Shown one piece after another: positions 9,139 to 17,822 of a stretch of DNA of 64,000 nt. The DNA comes from an uncultured Algibacter sp. (GTDB lineage Bacteria; Bacteroidota; Bacteroidia; Flavobacteriales; Flavobacteriaceae): contig NZ_CANLGU010000002.1 of NCBI RefSeq assembly GCF_947490405.1, forward strand, positions 620,001 through 684,000, read 5' to 3'. Each line of letters opens with the position of its first letter. Position 1 is the first letter of the stretch. A program made the position numbers and the translations under genes. Under the pieces are notes generated by a model, which ran no database searches, was not told the origin of the DNA, and was given only the letters and a program-made list of their open reading frames with translations.

Positions 9139-10161
9139 TCACTGTAGATTGTTTGTTTTATACCTATTGTGTAATAACTTTATGAATTGATTAAAGGTGG
9201 ATGCTTTTTTCTCATTATCTTTAAATATTATTGCTTTTTCACAATACTTATAGACATTATCCCAGTCCTTTAGCATAAAATAAGCATAAATAATGTTCAT
9301 ATAAATACCGCCTACATTCTTTATATTAATCTTTGCCTTTTTGGATTTATCGTTATATTCTTCGGTCACTTTTAACCAAGTTTTTATACAATCATTAAGA
9401 ACTTGTTTACCATTATCATCAGTTATGAATTCTTTTTTTGAAGTTACATCTTTAAAACGTTCAAAAGTTTTTTCTAAATTGGAATAGTCATACTTTTTTC
9501 CTTTACCTATTTCAATAGGTAATTTCTTTGTGAATTTTTGAAACGCAAATTTACTTTTAAAACTCTTATTCAAAGTATTTATTCGCAAACCAAAGGCTCG
9601 CTTATACATTTCTAGCCCAGTCTTATCCTTGGTTGCTAAAACAGCAAGAACTTCTTGTTTGGATTCATATCCTTGTGTAGATAAAAATTCTTTTTTTTCA
9701 TGGTTTTCCTCTGAAAATAAAATTTTATTATTTCTAAGGTCTTTAACATAAGTAGTAGAATTCAAAATGTACGTTTTATCTGCGTAATAAAGCGTAGTAT
9801 CGTATTCAGTCCCATCTTTCCTTTTTAATTTAGATTTTTGTGAAACAAACTCTATTTTATCAGTTAAAGAGTTTAATGCCATAGAAATAAGAATATCTGC
9901 TTCTTTTTCAGTATTTACTCTTGTTAAACCCCTTATCGTTAGAGATTCTTTAGGGTGCAATAACTCAGCTTCTTTCTTAAAAAAGCTAGGTTTGCAGCTA
10001 AATTTTATAAAATACTTAGTTAGATCCTTAGGAAGTGGTTCTGATGGTGGCATGACATATTTTACTATCACTGTCTTGGTCTTACTTTTTTGAGCAGAAA
10101 TGGTATGTTGAAAACTAAGCGTCAAACACAGGATGCAAAGTAGAGGTTTTAAGATTTTCAT
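9139..10161 (-). CDS. secreted protein of unknown function
   Basis: A 340-residue protein I do not recognise. It has a clear signal peptide (about residues 1-23, ending TISAQ), a lysine-rich mature part and a helical C-terminal third (about 265-335) with a TPR-like feel (NIIYAYFMLKDWDNVYKYCEKA). No catalytic motif is visible. It is monocistronic: upstream are a terminator for metK and a promoter repeat shared with the unknown genes at 48088 and 49986, and downstream is a gene-end element also shared with them. This flanking pattern suggests it arrived as a unit of its own. Confidence 0.7.
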   Translation of the reverse strand: MKILKPLLCILCLTLSFQHTISAQKSKTKTVIVKYVMPPSEPLPKDLTKYFIKFSCKPSFFKKEAELLHPKESLTIRGLTRVNTEKEADILISMALNSLTDKIEFVSQKSKLKRKDGTEYDTTLYYADKTYILNSTTYVKDLRNNKILFSEENHEKKEFLSTQGYESKQEVLAVLATKDKTGLEMYKRAFGLRINTLNKSFKSKFAFQKFTKKLPIEIGKGKKYDYSNLEKTFERFKDVTSKKEFITDDNGKQVLNDCIKTWLKVTEEYNDKSKKAKINIKNVGGIYMNIIYAYFMLKDWDNVYKYCEKAIIFKDNEKKASTFNQFIKLLHNRYKTNNLQ

Positions 10162-10217
10162 TTGATTTATTTTTTAATTGTTTTATGAAATCATTATAGT
10201 TGAGTTCCTAAAGGGAA

Positions 10218-10266
10218 ATATCCGATGTTAAACGAAGTTAGCTGAAAATTTTTACAAAGTCAAGTT
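10218..10266 (-). repeat. partial copy of promoter repeat upstream of secreted unknown
   Basis: These bases match the promoter-proximal part of the 257-bp element at 48108/48365/50032 (ATATCCG..GTTAAACGAAG.TAGCTG...). On the minus strand they supply TAACTTCG (10233-10240) as -7 box with TTGA about 19 bases upstream, placing the start of transcription roughly 65 bases before the gene at 10161. Confidence 0.65.
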
Positions 10267-10270
10267 TTGA

Positions 10271-10309
10271 TAATAAAAAAGACCACTCGTAAAAGCGGTC
10301 TTTTTTTTT
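10271..10309 (-). terminator. metK terminator
   Basis: AAAAAAGACC (10275-10284) and GGTCTTTTTT (10297-10306) form a stem around a short loop. The U tract for the minus-strand metK transcript is at the left. T and A runs on both sides make it usable in either direction. Confidence 0.75.
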
Positions 10310-10329
10310 ATGTGGCTAGGTTTTAAATT

Positions 10330-11583
10330 TTACAATTCAAAAGCTGTTTTAACTTTATCAACATAGTCTAATTTTTCCCATGTAAATAGCTCTACATCTA
10401 ATGTTTTACTATCTCCATTAGGTTGAGAAAAAGTTTTAGTTACTGTTTCGTTTTTTCGTCCCATATGGCCATAAGCAGCCGTTTCGCTATACATTGGCGA
10501 ACGTAATTTTAAACGTTCTTCAATAGCAAATGGGCGCATATCAAAAATTTCAGATACTTTTTCGGCAATTTCACCATCGGTCATGTTAAAAGCACATGTG
10601 CCGTAAGTGTCAACAAAAATCCCCATGGGTTCAACTACACCAATAGCATAACTCACTTGTACTAAAATTTCATCAGCAACACCAGCAGCTACTAAATTTT
10701 TAGCAATATGTCTTGTAGCATAAGCAGCACTTCTGTCTACTTTACTTGGGTCTTTTCCAGAAAAAGCACCACCACCATGCGCGCCTTTACCGCCATAGGT
10801 ATCTACAATTATTTTTCGTCCTGTTAATCCAGTATCTCCATGAGGGCCTCCAATTACAAATTTCCCAGTTGGATTAATGTGATATGTAATATCGTTATTA
10901 AATAATTTTTGAGCTGATTCAGGAAGCTTAGTTATAACTCTAGGAATTAAAATCTCAACAATATCTTTTCTGATTTTTGCAAGCATAGTATCATCATCAG
11001 CAAAATCATCGTGTTGTGTAGAAACCACAATGGCATCAATACGTTGCGGAACATTATCATCGCTGTACTCTATAGTAACTTGACTTTTAGAATCTGGTCT
11101 TAAGTAAGGAATATCTTTATTTTCTCGTCGTAATTCAGCAAGTTCTATTAAAATTCTATGCGATAAATCTAAGGCTAAAGGCATAAAATTTTCAGTTTCA
11201 TTTGTGGCGTAACCAAACATCATGCCTTGGTCTCCTGCACCTTGCTCTTCTTTACTACCTCTATCAACCCCTTGATTAATTTCTTCGGACTGCTCATGTA
11301 TTGCAGAAAGCACACCACAAGAATTACCATCAAACATATATTCGCCTTTAGTATACCCTATTTTGTTGATAGTGTCTCGCGCTATTTTTTGGACATCTAA
11401 ATATGTTTTGGATTTTACCTCGCCAGCAAGAACAACCTGTCCGGTGGTTACTAAAGTTTCACAAGCTACTTTAGAATCTACATCAAAAGCCAAAAAATTA
11501 TCAATTAAAGCATCACTAATCTGATCAGCAACTTTGTCCGGGTGTCCTTCAGAAACACTTTCTGAAGTAAATAAATAAGCCAT
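10330..11583 (-). CDS. metK: S-adenosylmethionine synthetase
   Basis: Makes S-adenosylmethionine from methionine and ATP; cytoplasmic. Starting at the ATG at 11583 gives 417 residues beginning [21 protein letters not shown], the canonical MetK N-terminus; an ATG seven codons further up adds only a lysine-rich run. Other hallmarks: [15 protein letters not shown], the P-loop-like [21 protein letters not shown] and [20 protein letters not shown]. The length is somewhat above the E. coli enzyme, normal for Bacteroidota. Transcription runs through a SAM-II-like aptamer in the 5' leader, so metK is probably repressed by its own product. Confidence 0.96.
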   Translation of the reverse strand: MAYLFTSESVSEGHPDKVADQISDALIDNFLAFDVDSKVACETLVTTGQVVLAGEVKSKTYLDVQKIARDTINKIGYTKGEYMFDGNSCGVLSAIHEQSEEINQGVDRGSKEEQGAGDQGMMFGYATNETENFMPLALDLSHRILIELAELRRENKDIPYLRPDSKSQVTIEYSDDNVPQRIDAIVVSTQHDDFADDDTMLAKIRKDIVEILIPRVITKLPESAQKLFNNDITYHINPTGKFVIGGPHGDTGLTGRKIIVDTYGGKGAHGGGAFSGKDPSKVDRSAAYATRHIAKNLVAAGVADEILVQVSYAIGVVEPMGIFVDTYGTCAFNMTDGEIAEKVSEIFDMRPFAIEERLKLRSPMYSETAAYGHMGRKNETVTKTFSQPNGDSKTLDVELFTWEKLDYVDKVKTAFEL

Positions 11584-11631
11584 TTTTTTTATTTTTCGGG
11601 GCAAGATTTGACAGTAACGTCGAAGGAGTTT

Positions 11632-11712
11632 TCACTGCCTTTAGCATTTTTATTTTATACTTTTTTGTTATGTATAAAGAGGTTGCAATCAGTCAAATCT
11701 TTCCTCTTATTA
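11632..11712 (-). promoter_or_regulatory. SAM-II-like riboswitch in metK leader
   Basis: Read on the minus strand, stem AAGAGG/CCTCTT (11703-11708 with 11677-11682) closes a loop containing GATTTGACTGATTGCA, followed by an A/U-rich linker and AAAAATGCTAAAGGCAGT. These match the SAM-II layout (loop AUUUrAC..GAUUGCA, then a UGCUAAA-type 3' strand). The loop ACTG (11690-11693) can pair with CAGT (11634-11637) as the required pseudoknot. The same CAGT region can instead pair with ACTGTC (11610-11615), a possible switching partner. A -7 box lies about 10 bases upstream. Recognition is from memory of the consensus, not from a covariance-model score. Confidence 0.72.
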
Positions 11713-11722
11713 TTTGATTTGG

Positions 11723-11730
11723 CAAAAGTA
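11723..11730 (-). promoter_or_regulatory. metK -7 box
   Basis: On the minus strand TACTTTTG fits TAnnTTTG. A transcript would begin near 11716, a few bases before the SAM-II-like stem, so the aptamer would form the very 5' end of the mRNA. Confidence 0.55.
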
Positions 11731-11779
11731 AAAAAATAAAAGAATATGTACATGGATTTTTCTTTTTTTCAATATTAAG

Positions 11780-11810
11780 TTGGTTAATTAGTTTTAATTT
11801 AGAATATTTG
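11780..11810 (+). promoter_or_regulatory. ilv operon promoter
   Basis: TTGG (11780-11783), 19 bases, then AATATTTG (11803-11810), close to the Bacteroidota TTTG-N19-TAnnTTTG form. The leader-peptide ATG is only 8 bases further on, so the leader would be translated from an almost leaderless RNA. Confidence 0.45.
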
Positions 11811-11818
11811 TTGAGTAA

Positions 11819-11887
11819 ATGAAAAAACAATTTTTAAATAGTATCTCTGTCATTGTCAGTGTGATTATTTCACAAGGAAAAGGGTAG
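11819..11887 (+). CDS. ilv operon leader peptide (Ile/Val-rich)
   Basis: A 22-codon frame, MKKQFLNSISVIVSVIISQG then KG and stop, too short for usual gene finding. Four isoleucines, three valines and a leucine fall within 12 codons (FLNSISVIVSVII), and it lies just upstream of a Rho-independent terminator and then ilvD. This is the layout of translation-coupled attenuation: ribosomes stall at Ile/Val codons when these amino acids are scarce. The last codons (CAA GGA AAA GGG) contain AAGGAA, complementary to the 5' arm of the terminator, so the peptide's end seems to double as antiterminator. The residue bias and position are strong evidence; operation of the switch is inferred. Confidence 0.8.
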   Translation: MKKQFLNSISVIVSVIISQGKG

Positions 11888-11913
11888 GTGTATTTAAACT
11901 AATATAGATTTTT

Positions 11914-11943
11914 AAAGCCTTCCTTAAAACGGAAGGTTTTTTT
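11914..11943 (+). terminator. ilv attenuator terminator
   Basis: CCTTCC (11918-11923), loop TTAAAAC, GGAAGG (11931-11936) and seven T residues. The 5' arm TTCCTT (11920-11925) can instead pair with AAGGAA (11874-11879) at the end of the leader peptide frame, giving mutually exclusive structures. Confidence 0.82.
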
Positions 11944-12189
11944 ATGGACTATTTTTTCATTTTTGAACATCATAAAAAAACGAATCTAAATACTTGAAAA
12001 TAAGTTGTTTATATTGATATTTATAGCTATGAATTTAACCAAAAAAAAGAAACATTTATTCGTATAAGAAGCTAATAAATTAATTTCGATGACTTGTTTG
12101 AAGTAAAATGAGGAATTTTTGTTAAAAACCTTAAATTATTTAGAATCACAAATCAAAAAGGGAAAAGCACAAAGTTATCTACAATAAAA
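11944..12189 (+). other. ilvD leader beyond the attenuator
   Basis: About 246 AT-rich bases between attenuator and ilvD. I see no further hairpin or convincing reading frame here. Confidence 0.5.
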
Positions 12190-13869
12190 ATGAAAGAAAT
12201 TAATAAACATAGTAAAAGGCTAACGCAAGATGAATCTCAGCCAGCTTCACAGGCCATGCTTTATGCAGCAGGTTTAACGGATGAAGACATGAATAAAGCA
12301 CAAGTGGGTATTGCTAGTACGGGTTACGATGGTAATCCATGTAATATGCATTTAAATGGGTTGAAAGATGAGGTTAAAATTGAATGTAATATTGCTGGGT
12401 TAGTTGGTTTAGGTTTCAATACTATTGGTGTTAGTGATGGTATTTCTATGGGTACATCTGGTATGAATTACTCTTTAGCTTCTAGAGATATTATAGCTGA
12501 TTCTATAGAAACCGTTATGAATGCGCAAAGTTATGATGCATTAGTTGCTATTGTTGGTTGTGATAAAAATATGCCAGGATCTATTATGGCTATGTTGCGT
12601 TTAAATAGACCATCAATAATGATGTATGGTGGGTCTACTGCATCAGGGTCTTATAAAGGAAAAAAACTAAATATTGTTTCGGCATTTGAAGCTTTAGGGC
12701 AAAAAGTAGCTGGTGAGATTGATGAAGCCGAATATAAAGAAATTATAAAACGATCTATTCCTGGAGCAGGAGCTTGTGGTGGGATGTACACCGCAAACAC
12801 AATGGCTTCTGCAATAGAATGTATGGGTTTTGCATTGCCTTATAATTCATCAATTCCTGCTACAAACCCTAATAAATTATCAGAAAGTGAAAGAACAGCT
12901 AGGGCTATTAAAAACCTTTTAGAATTAGATTTAAAACCTCTAGATATCATTGAAAAAAAATCTATCGAAAATGCTATTACACTAGTAAATGCTTTAGGAG
13001 GTTCTACAAATGCAGTACTGCACTTTTTAGCAATTGCACATGCAGCTGATATTGAGTTTACTTTAGAAGATTTTCAAAGAGTAAGCGATAGAACACCTTT
13101 AATTGGTGATTTAAAACCTAGTGGTAAATATCTAATGGAAGATGTTCATAGTATTGGAGGTATTCCTGCAATCATGAAGTATTTACTAGAAAACGGTTAT
13201 TTACATGGCGACTGTATGACGGTTACAGGCAAAACATTAGCAGAAAATTTAGCTGATGTCGAAGCTATTGAGTTTGAAGAGCAAGATATTGTTTATCAAA
13301 AAGAAAACGCATTAAAGAAATCAGGAAACTTACAGATTCTATACGGAAACCTTGCTGAAGAAGGAGCTGTAGCCAAAATTTCAGGAAACGAAGGTTTGCT
13401 TTTTGAAGGTAAAGCTGTGGTTTATGATGGAGAACAAGCTGCAAATACAGGAATTTCTAACGGAGAAGTAGAAAAAGGAGATGTCGTCGTCATTCGTTAT
13501 GTAGGTCCTAGAGGAGGACCAGGGATGCCAGAAATGTTAAAGCCAACATCTCTAATTATGGGAGCAGGTTTAGGGAAATCTGTAGCGTTGATTACTGATG
13601 GTAGATTCTCAGGCGGGACACATGGTTTTGTTGTAGGACACATTACACCAGAAGCACAAAATGGTGGAGCTATTGGTTTGGTGAAAACAGGAGATAAAAT
13701 TAGAATAAGCGCAGAAGATAATTCTATTAACGTGTTGCTTTCTGATGAAGAATTAGCGGAAAGAAAAGCGCAATGGGTTCAACCAGACTTAAAACATAAA
13801 AAAGGAATATTGTATAAGTATGCAAAATCGGTAGCATCGGCTTCAAAAGGCTGTGTGACTGACGCATAA
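12190..13869 (+). CDS. ilvD: dihydroxy-acid dehydratase
   Basis: Dehydrates 2,3-dihydroxy-isovalerate and -methylvalerate in valine and isoleucine synthesis, using an iron-sulfur cluster. The 559 residues match the family length. Cluster and active-site motifs visible: [11 protein letters not shown] (near residue 120), [17 protein letters not shown] (near 195), GGSTNAVLH, and [15 protein letters not shown] with [13 protein letters not shown] near the C-terminus. First enzyme gene of ilvD-ilvB-ilvN-ilvC, and the gene directly controlled by the Ile/Val attenuator. A 52-base gap holding a short palindromic repeat separates it from ilvB. Confidence 0.97.
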   Translation: MKEINKHSKRLTQDESQPASQAMLYAAGLTDEDMNKAQVGIASTGYDGNPCNMHLNGLKDEVKIECNIAGLVGLGFNTIGVSDGISMGTSGMNYSLASRDIIADSIETVMNAQSYDALVAIVGCDKNMPGSIMAMLRLNRPSIMMYGGSTASGSYKGKKLNIVSAFEALGQKVAGEIDEAEYKEIIKRSIPGAGACGGMYTANTMASAIECMGFALPYNSSIPATNPNKLSESERTARAIKNLLELDLKPLDIIEKKSIENAITLVNALGGSTNAVLHFLAIAHAADIEFTLEDFQRVSDRTPLIGDLKPSGKYLMEDVHSIGGIPAIMKYLLENGYLHGDCMTVTGKTLAENLADVEAIEFEEQDIVYQKENALKKSGNLQILYGNLAEEGAVAKISGNEGLLFEGKAVVYDGEQAANTGISNGEVEKGDVVVIRYVGPRGGPGMPEMLKPTSLIMGAGLGKSVALITDGRFSGGTHGFVVGHITPEAQNGGAIGLVKTGDKIRISAEDNSINVLLSDEELAERKAQWVQPDLKHKKGILYKYAKSVASASKGCVTDA

Positions 13870-13877
13870 GACATAAA

Positions 13878-13905
13878 AATTTTCATTTCTGCAAATGCGG
13901 AAATC
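13878..13905. repeat. short palindromic repeat between ilvD and ilvB
   Basis: ATTTCTGC AAAT GCGGAAAT is an inverted repeat of the CATTCCYGC...GCRGGAAT family. An in-frame ATG of the next gene at 13895 lies inside it, which argues against that codon as the real ilvB start. Confidence 0.5.
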
Positions 13906-13921
13906 TCAAAACATTGAGGAT

Positions 13922-15655
13922 ATGAAAACACAAACAATTAATAATAAACAAGACGTGGCAAATAAAACGGAACGTATAACAGGTAGTGAAGCTATTGTAA
14001 AGAGTTTGATAGCTGAAGGTGTTGATATTCTTTACGGGTATCCAGGAGGTGCTATTATGCCAGTTTATGATGAATTATATAAATTTCAAGACCAAATTCA
14101 TCATGTTTTAACGCGTCATGAACAAGGTGCAGCACATGCTGCTCAAGGATATGCAAGAATCTCTGGTAAAGTAGGTGTTGCTATGGCTACTTCAGGCCCA
14201 GGTGCAACCAATTTAATTACTGGAATTGCAGATGCTCAAATTGATTCTACACCCTTAGTATGCATTACAGGGCAAGTGTTTTCTCATTTATTAGGGAGTG
14301 ATGCGTTCCAAGAAACAGATATTGTTGGTATTTCAACACCAGTAACAAAATGGAATTGTCAGGTTACCAAAGCTGAAGATATACCACAAGCTATTGCTAA
14401 AGCATTTTATATTGCTAAAAGTGGAAGACCAGGACCAGTATTAGTAGATATAACTAAAGATGCTCAAGTTTCTGAATTAGATTTTAAATACGAAAAATGT
14501 AAAGGAGTAAGGAGTTATTATCCCATACCTAAAACAAATCAAAAGTCAGTTGATGCAGCAGCAGAATTAATTAACAATGCAAAAAAACCATTGATTGTTT
14601 GGGGGCAAGGAGTAATTTTAGGTCAAGCTGAAGAGGAACTTAAAGCGGTAATTGAAAAATCTGGAACTCCTGCTGCTTGGACTATTTTAGGAGCGTCTGC
14701 TTTACCAACCTCACATCCATTAAACGTTGGTATGGTAGGGATGCATGGTAATTATGCGCCTAACAAATTAACCAACGAGTGTGATGTTTTAATTGCTATT
14801 GGAATGCGTTTTGATGATCGCGTAACGGGTAGCTTAGATACTTATGCTAAACAAGCTAAAATTATTCATTTTGATATAGATCCAGCTGAAATTGATAAAA
14901 ATGTTAAAACGGATGTTGCTGTTCTTGGTAATTCAAAAGAGAGTTTAGCAATGCTTTTTGATGCATTAAATGAAAATACTCACGAATCTTGGTTGCAAGA
15001 ATTTAAAGATTTATATGATATAGAATTTGAAAAAGTAATTAATGACGATATTAATCCAACGAAAGAAGGATTGACAATGGGTGAGGTTTTAAAACAAATA
15101 AATATAGAAAGTAAAGGTAACGCTGCCATTGTTTCAGATGTTGGTCAACATCAAATGATAGCTTGCAGATACGCTGATTTTAATGTTACAAAAAGTAATA
15201 TTACTTCAGGAGGTTTAGGTACTATGGGATTTGCACTTCCTGCAGCCATTGGAGCGAAAATGGCTGCGCCAGAACGCGAAGTTGTTGCTATTATTGGAGA
15301 TGGTGGATATCAAATGAATATTCAAGAATTAGGAACCATTTTTCAGCAAAAAGCAGCAGTAAAAATTGTAGTGCTAAACAATGAGTTTTTAGGTATGGTA
15401 CGTCAATGGCAACAGTTGTTTTTTGATAAACGTTATGCGTCTACAGAAATGACAAACCCAAACTTTGTAGCTATTGCTGAGGGGTATTACATTAAAGCGC
15501 GAAAAGTAACTAAGCGTGATGAATTGGAAGATGCCGTAAAAGAAATGATGGCTTCAAAAGAATCATATTTCCTAGAAGTTTGTGTGGAAAAAGAAGATAA
15601 TGTATTTCCAATGATTCCTTCAGGAGCATCGGTTTCAGATATCCGTTTAAGCTAA
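13922..15655 (+). CDS. ilvB: acetolactate synthase, large catalytic subunit
   Basis: Thiamine-diphosphate enzyme that condenses pyruvate to acetolactate or acetohydroxybutyrate. I start it at the ATG at 13922 (MKTQTINNKQ), because the ATG at 13895 is inside a palindromic repeat; this gives 577 residues. Domains in order: N-terminal TPP-binding (GYPGGAIMPVYDEL, then the catalytic Glu in RHEQGAAHAAQGYAR), central FAD/Rossmann-like domain (GMRFDDRVTGSLD), and C-terminal TPP domain with GDGGYQMNIQELGT then NNEFLGMVRQWQ. Followed at once by ilvN, its regulatory partner. Confidence 0.96.
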   Translation: MKTQTINNKQDVANKTERITGSEAIVKSLIAEGVDILYGYPGGAIMPVYDELYKFQDQIHHVLTRHEQGAAHAAQGYARISGKVGVAMATSGPGATNLITGIADAQIDSTPLVCITGQVFSHLLGSDAFQETDIVGISTPVTKWNCQVTKAEDIPQAIAKAFYIAKSGRPGPVLVDITKDAQVSELDFKYEKCKGVRSYYPIPKTNQKSVDAAAELINNAKKPLIVWGQGVILGQAEEELKAVIEKSGTPAAWTILGASALPTSHPLNVGMVGMHGNYAPNKLTNECDVLIAIGMRFDDRVTGSLDTYAKQAKIIHFDIDPAEIDKNVKTDVAVLGNSKESLAMLFDALNENTHESWLQEFKDLYDIEFEKVINDDINPTKEGLTMGEVLKQINIESKGNAAIVSDVGQHQMIACRYADFNVTKSNITSGGLGTMGFALPAAIGAKMAAPEREVVAIIGDGGYQMNIQELGTIFQQKAAVKIVVLNNEFLGMVRQWQQLFFDKRYASTEMTNPNFVAIAEGYYIKARKVTKRDELEDAVKEMMASKESYFLEVCVEKEDNVFPMIPSGASVSDIRLS

Positions 15656-15668
15656 ATTGAAAAAAGAC

Positions 15669-16202
15669 ATGAGCGAAGATATAAAGACATTCACAATATC
15701 TGTTTATACAGAAAACAACATAGGGTTGCTAAATAGAATTTCAGCAATTTTTCAACGTAGACACATCAATATAGAAAGTTTAACAACTTCACAGTCAGAG
15801 ATTGATGGTGTAAATAGATTTGTAATTGTAGTTAACATTACAGAAACTAATGCTATTAAGATTGTTAAGCAAATTGAAAAACAGGTTGAAACTATTAGAG
15901 CATATTATCATACAGATGAAGAAACTATTTTTACTGAATCATGTATGTTTAAAATAAAATCTGAGTTATTATTTGATGAACCTCAAATTCAAAATATAAT
16001 AAAGGAAAGTGACTCTAACATCGTTACCGTAAACAAACAATTTTTTGTGCTTGAAAAATCAGGTAGAAGACATGAGATAGAATCTTTAAGGCGTGATTTA
16101 AATGTCTTTGGAATCATGCAGTTTGTGCGCTCAGGTCGTATTGCGGTCACAAAAGACGAAATGAAAATAACTGAAATGCTATCAGCATTCAATAACCAAT
16201 AA
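15669..16202 (+). CDS. ilvN: acetolactate synthase, small regulatory subunit
   Basis: ACT-domain subunit that gives valine feedback and activates IlvB. The ATG at 15669 (MSEDIKTFTISVY) is preferred over a TTG four codons upstream; it lies 13 bases after the ilvB stop. The ACT domain spans about residues 5-80 (TENNIGLLNRISAIFQRRHINIESL). The C-terminal half (about 90-170) is the ALS_ss_C-type domain. At 177 residues it is in the normal range. It clearly belongs to the same transcript as ilvB and ilvC. Confidence 0.94.
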   Translation: MSEDIKTFTISVYTENNIGLLNRISAIFQRRHINIESLTTSQSEIDGVNRFVIVVNITETNAIKIVKQIEKQVETIRAYYHTDEETIFTESCMFKIKSELLFDEPQIQNIIKESDSNIVTVNKQFFVLEKSGRRHEIESLRRDLNVFGIMQFVRSGRIAVTKDEMKITEMLSAFNNQ

Positions 16203-16223
16203 TAATTACAATTAAATATAACA

Positions 16224-17699
16224 ATGGGAAATTATTTTAACACACTATCTTTAAGAGATAAATTAGATCAATTATCGAAGTGTAGATTTATGGACGCTTC
16301 AGAATTTACAGATGGCGTAAACGCATTAAAAGGTAAAAAAATAGTTATCGTAGGCTGCGGTGCTCAAGGTTTAAACCAAGGGTTAAATATGAGAGATTCT
16401 GGTCTAGATATTTCTTATACATTGCGTGATGCTGCCATTGCTGAAAAGCGTCAGTCTTTTATTAATGCTACAGAAAATGGATTTAATGTTGGTACTTACC
16501 AAGAGTTAATTCCTACTGCAGATTTAGTTTTAAACTTAACACCAGACAAACAGCATACAAGTGTAGTAGGTGCAGTTATGCCTTTAATGAAAAAAGGAGC
16601 AACCTTATCTTATTCTCATGGTTTTAATATTGTAGAAGAAGGAACTCAAGTAAGAGAAGACCTTACGGTTATTATGGTAGCGCCTAAGTGCCCAGGAACA
16701 GAAGTAAGAGAGGAATATAAAAGAGGTTTTGGTGTCCCAACATTAATAGCGGTTCATGACGAAAATGATCCAGAAGGAAAAGGTTGGGCTCAAGCAAAAG
16801 CTTATGCAGTTGCTACTGGTGGAGATAAAGCTGGTGTTTTAGCATCGTCTTTTATTGCTGAAGTGAAGTCTGATTTAATGGGAGAGCAAACTATTCTTTG
16901 TGGGTTATTACAAACAGGTTCAATCCTTTGTTTCGATAAAATGGTTGAAGAAGGTATTGACGCAGGTTATGCTTCAAAATTAATTCAATACGGATGGGAA
17001 ACTGTAACAGAAGGTCTTAAATATGGTGGTGTTACTAACATGATGGATCGTCTTTCTAATCCAGCAAAAATTAAAGCGTTTGAATTATCTGAAGAGTTAA
17101 AAGATATTATGCGTCCATTATTCCAAAAGCATATGGATGATATTATTGAAGGTCGTTTCTCTGCTGGTATGATGGCAGATTGGGCTAATGATGATAAAGA
17201 TTTATTAGGATGGAGAGCTGCTACAGCTGAAACTAACTTCGAAAAAACACCTGCAGGAGATATTGAAATATCAGAGCAAGAGTATTACGACAATGGGGTT
17301 TTAATGGTAGCTATGGTGAGAGCTGGTGTGGAATTAGCTTTTGAAGCGATGACAGATTCTGGAATTATTGATGCATCTGCATATTATGAGTCTTTACACG
17401 AAACACCGCTTATTGCAAACACTATTGCAAGACGTAAATTGTACGAAATGAATTCTGTTATTTCTGATACAGCTGAGTACGGATGCTACTTATTCGATCA
17501 TGCATGTAAGCCTTTATTAACAGATTTCATGAAGAATATAAAAACAGATGTTATTGGAAAGCCTTACGCTAAAGATAATGGTGAAGGTGTTGATAATGCA
17601 AAACTTATTGAGGTAAATGCGGCTTTAAGAAATCATCCTGTTGAAAAAGTAGGTGAATTTTTAAGATCGTCTATGACGGCAATGAAACCTATAGTATAG
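16224..17699 (+). CDS. ilvC: ketol-acid reductoisomerase (class II, long form)
   Basis: Isomerises and reduces acetolactate and acetohydroxybutyrate with NAD(P)H. At 491 residues this is the long class II form (as in E. coli), with two knotted C-terminal domains, not the ~330-residue class I form. Visible: nucleotide-binding [17 protein letters not shown] (about residues 45-61), [20 protein letters not shown], and metal-binding acidic residues in [11 protein letters not shown]. It ends the ilvDBNC unit, followed by a strong terminator. Confidence 0.97.
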   Translation: MGNYFNTLSLRDKLDQLSKCRFMDASEFTDGVNALKGKKIVIVGCGAQGLNQGLNMRDSGLDISYTLRDAAIAEKRQSFINATENGFNVGTYQELIPTADLVLNLTPDKQHTSVVGAVMPLMKKGATLSYSHGFNIVEEGTQVREDLTVIMVAPKCPGTEVREEYKRGFGVPTLIAVHDENDPEGKGWAQAKAYAVATGGDKAGVLASSFIAEVKSDLMGEQTILCGLLQTGSILCFDKMVEEGIDAGYASKLIQYGWETVTEGLKYGGVTNMMDRLSNPAKIKAFELSEELKDIMRPLFQKHMDDIIEGRFSAGMMADWANDDKDLLGWRAATAETNFEKTPAGDIEISEQEYYDNGVLMVAMVRAGVELAFEAMTDSGIIDASAYYESLHETPLIANTIARRKLYEMNSVISDTAEYGCYLFDHACKPLLTDFMKNIKTDVIGKPYAKDNGEGVDNAKLIEVNAALRNHPVEKVGEFLRSSMTAMKPIV

Positions 17700-17739
17700 T
17701 ACAAAACAACTAAACTAAACTATAATTACTTTGTACTAT

Positions 17740-17777
17740 TAAGCCTGTTAGACTTTAAACCTGACAGGCTTTTTTTA
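17740..17777 (+). terminator. terminator after ilvC
   Basis: AAGCCTGTTAG (17741-17751) pairs with CTGACAGGCTT (17761-17771), one G-U pair, then a T run. The sequence belongs to the same CCTGTCAGG family as the terminators at 28134 and 51804. Confidence 0.88.
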
Positions 17778-17822
17778 TTCTTATAATGTTTAATTCTATA
17801 ACTTTTTAAAAAATAAAAAAAG

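Noticed and set aside
12030-12068. 12-codon frame MNLTKKKKHLFV in the ilv leader
   Set aside because: No enrichment in Ile, Val or Leu and no linked hairpin.
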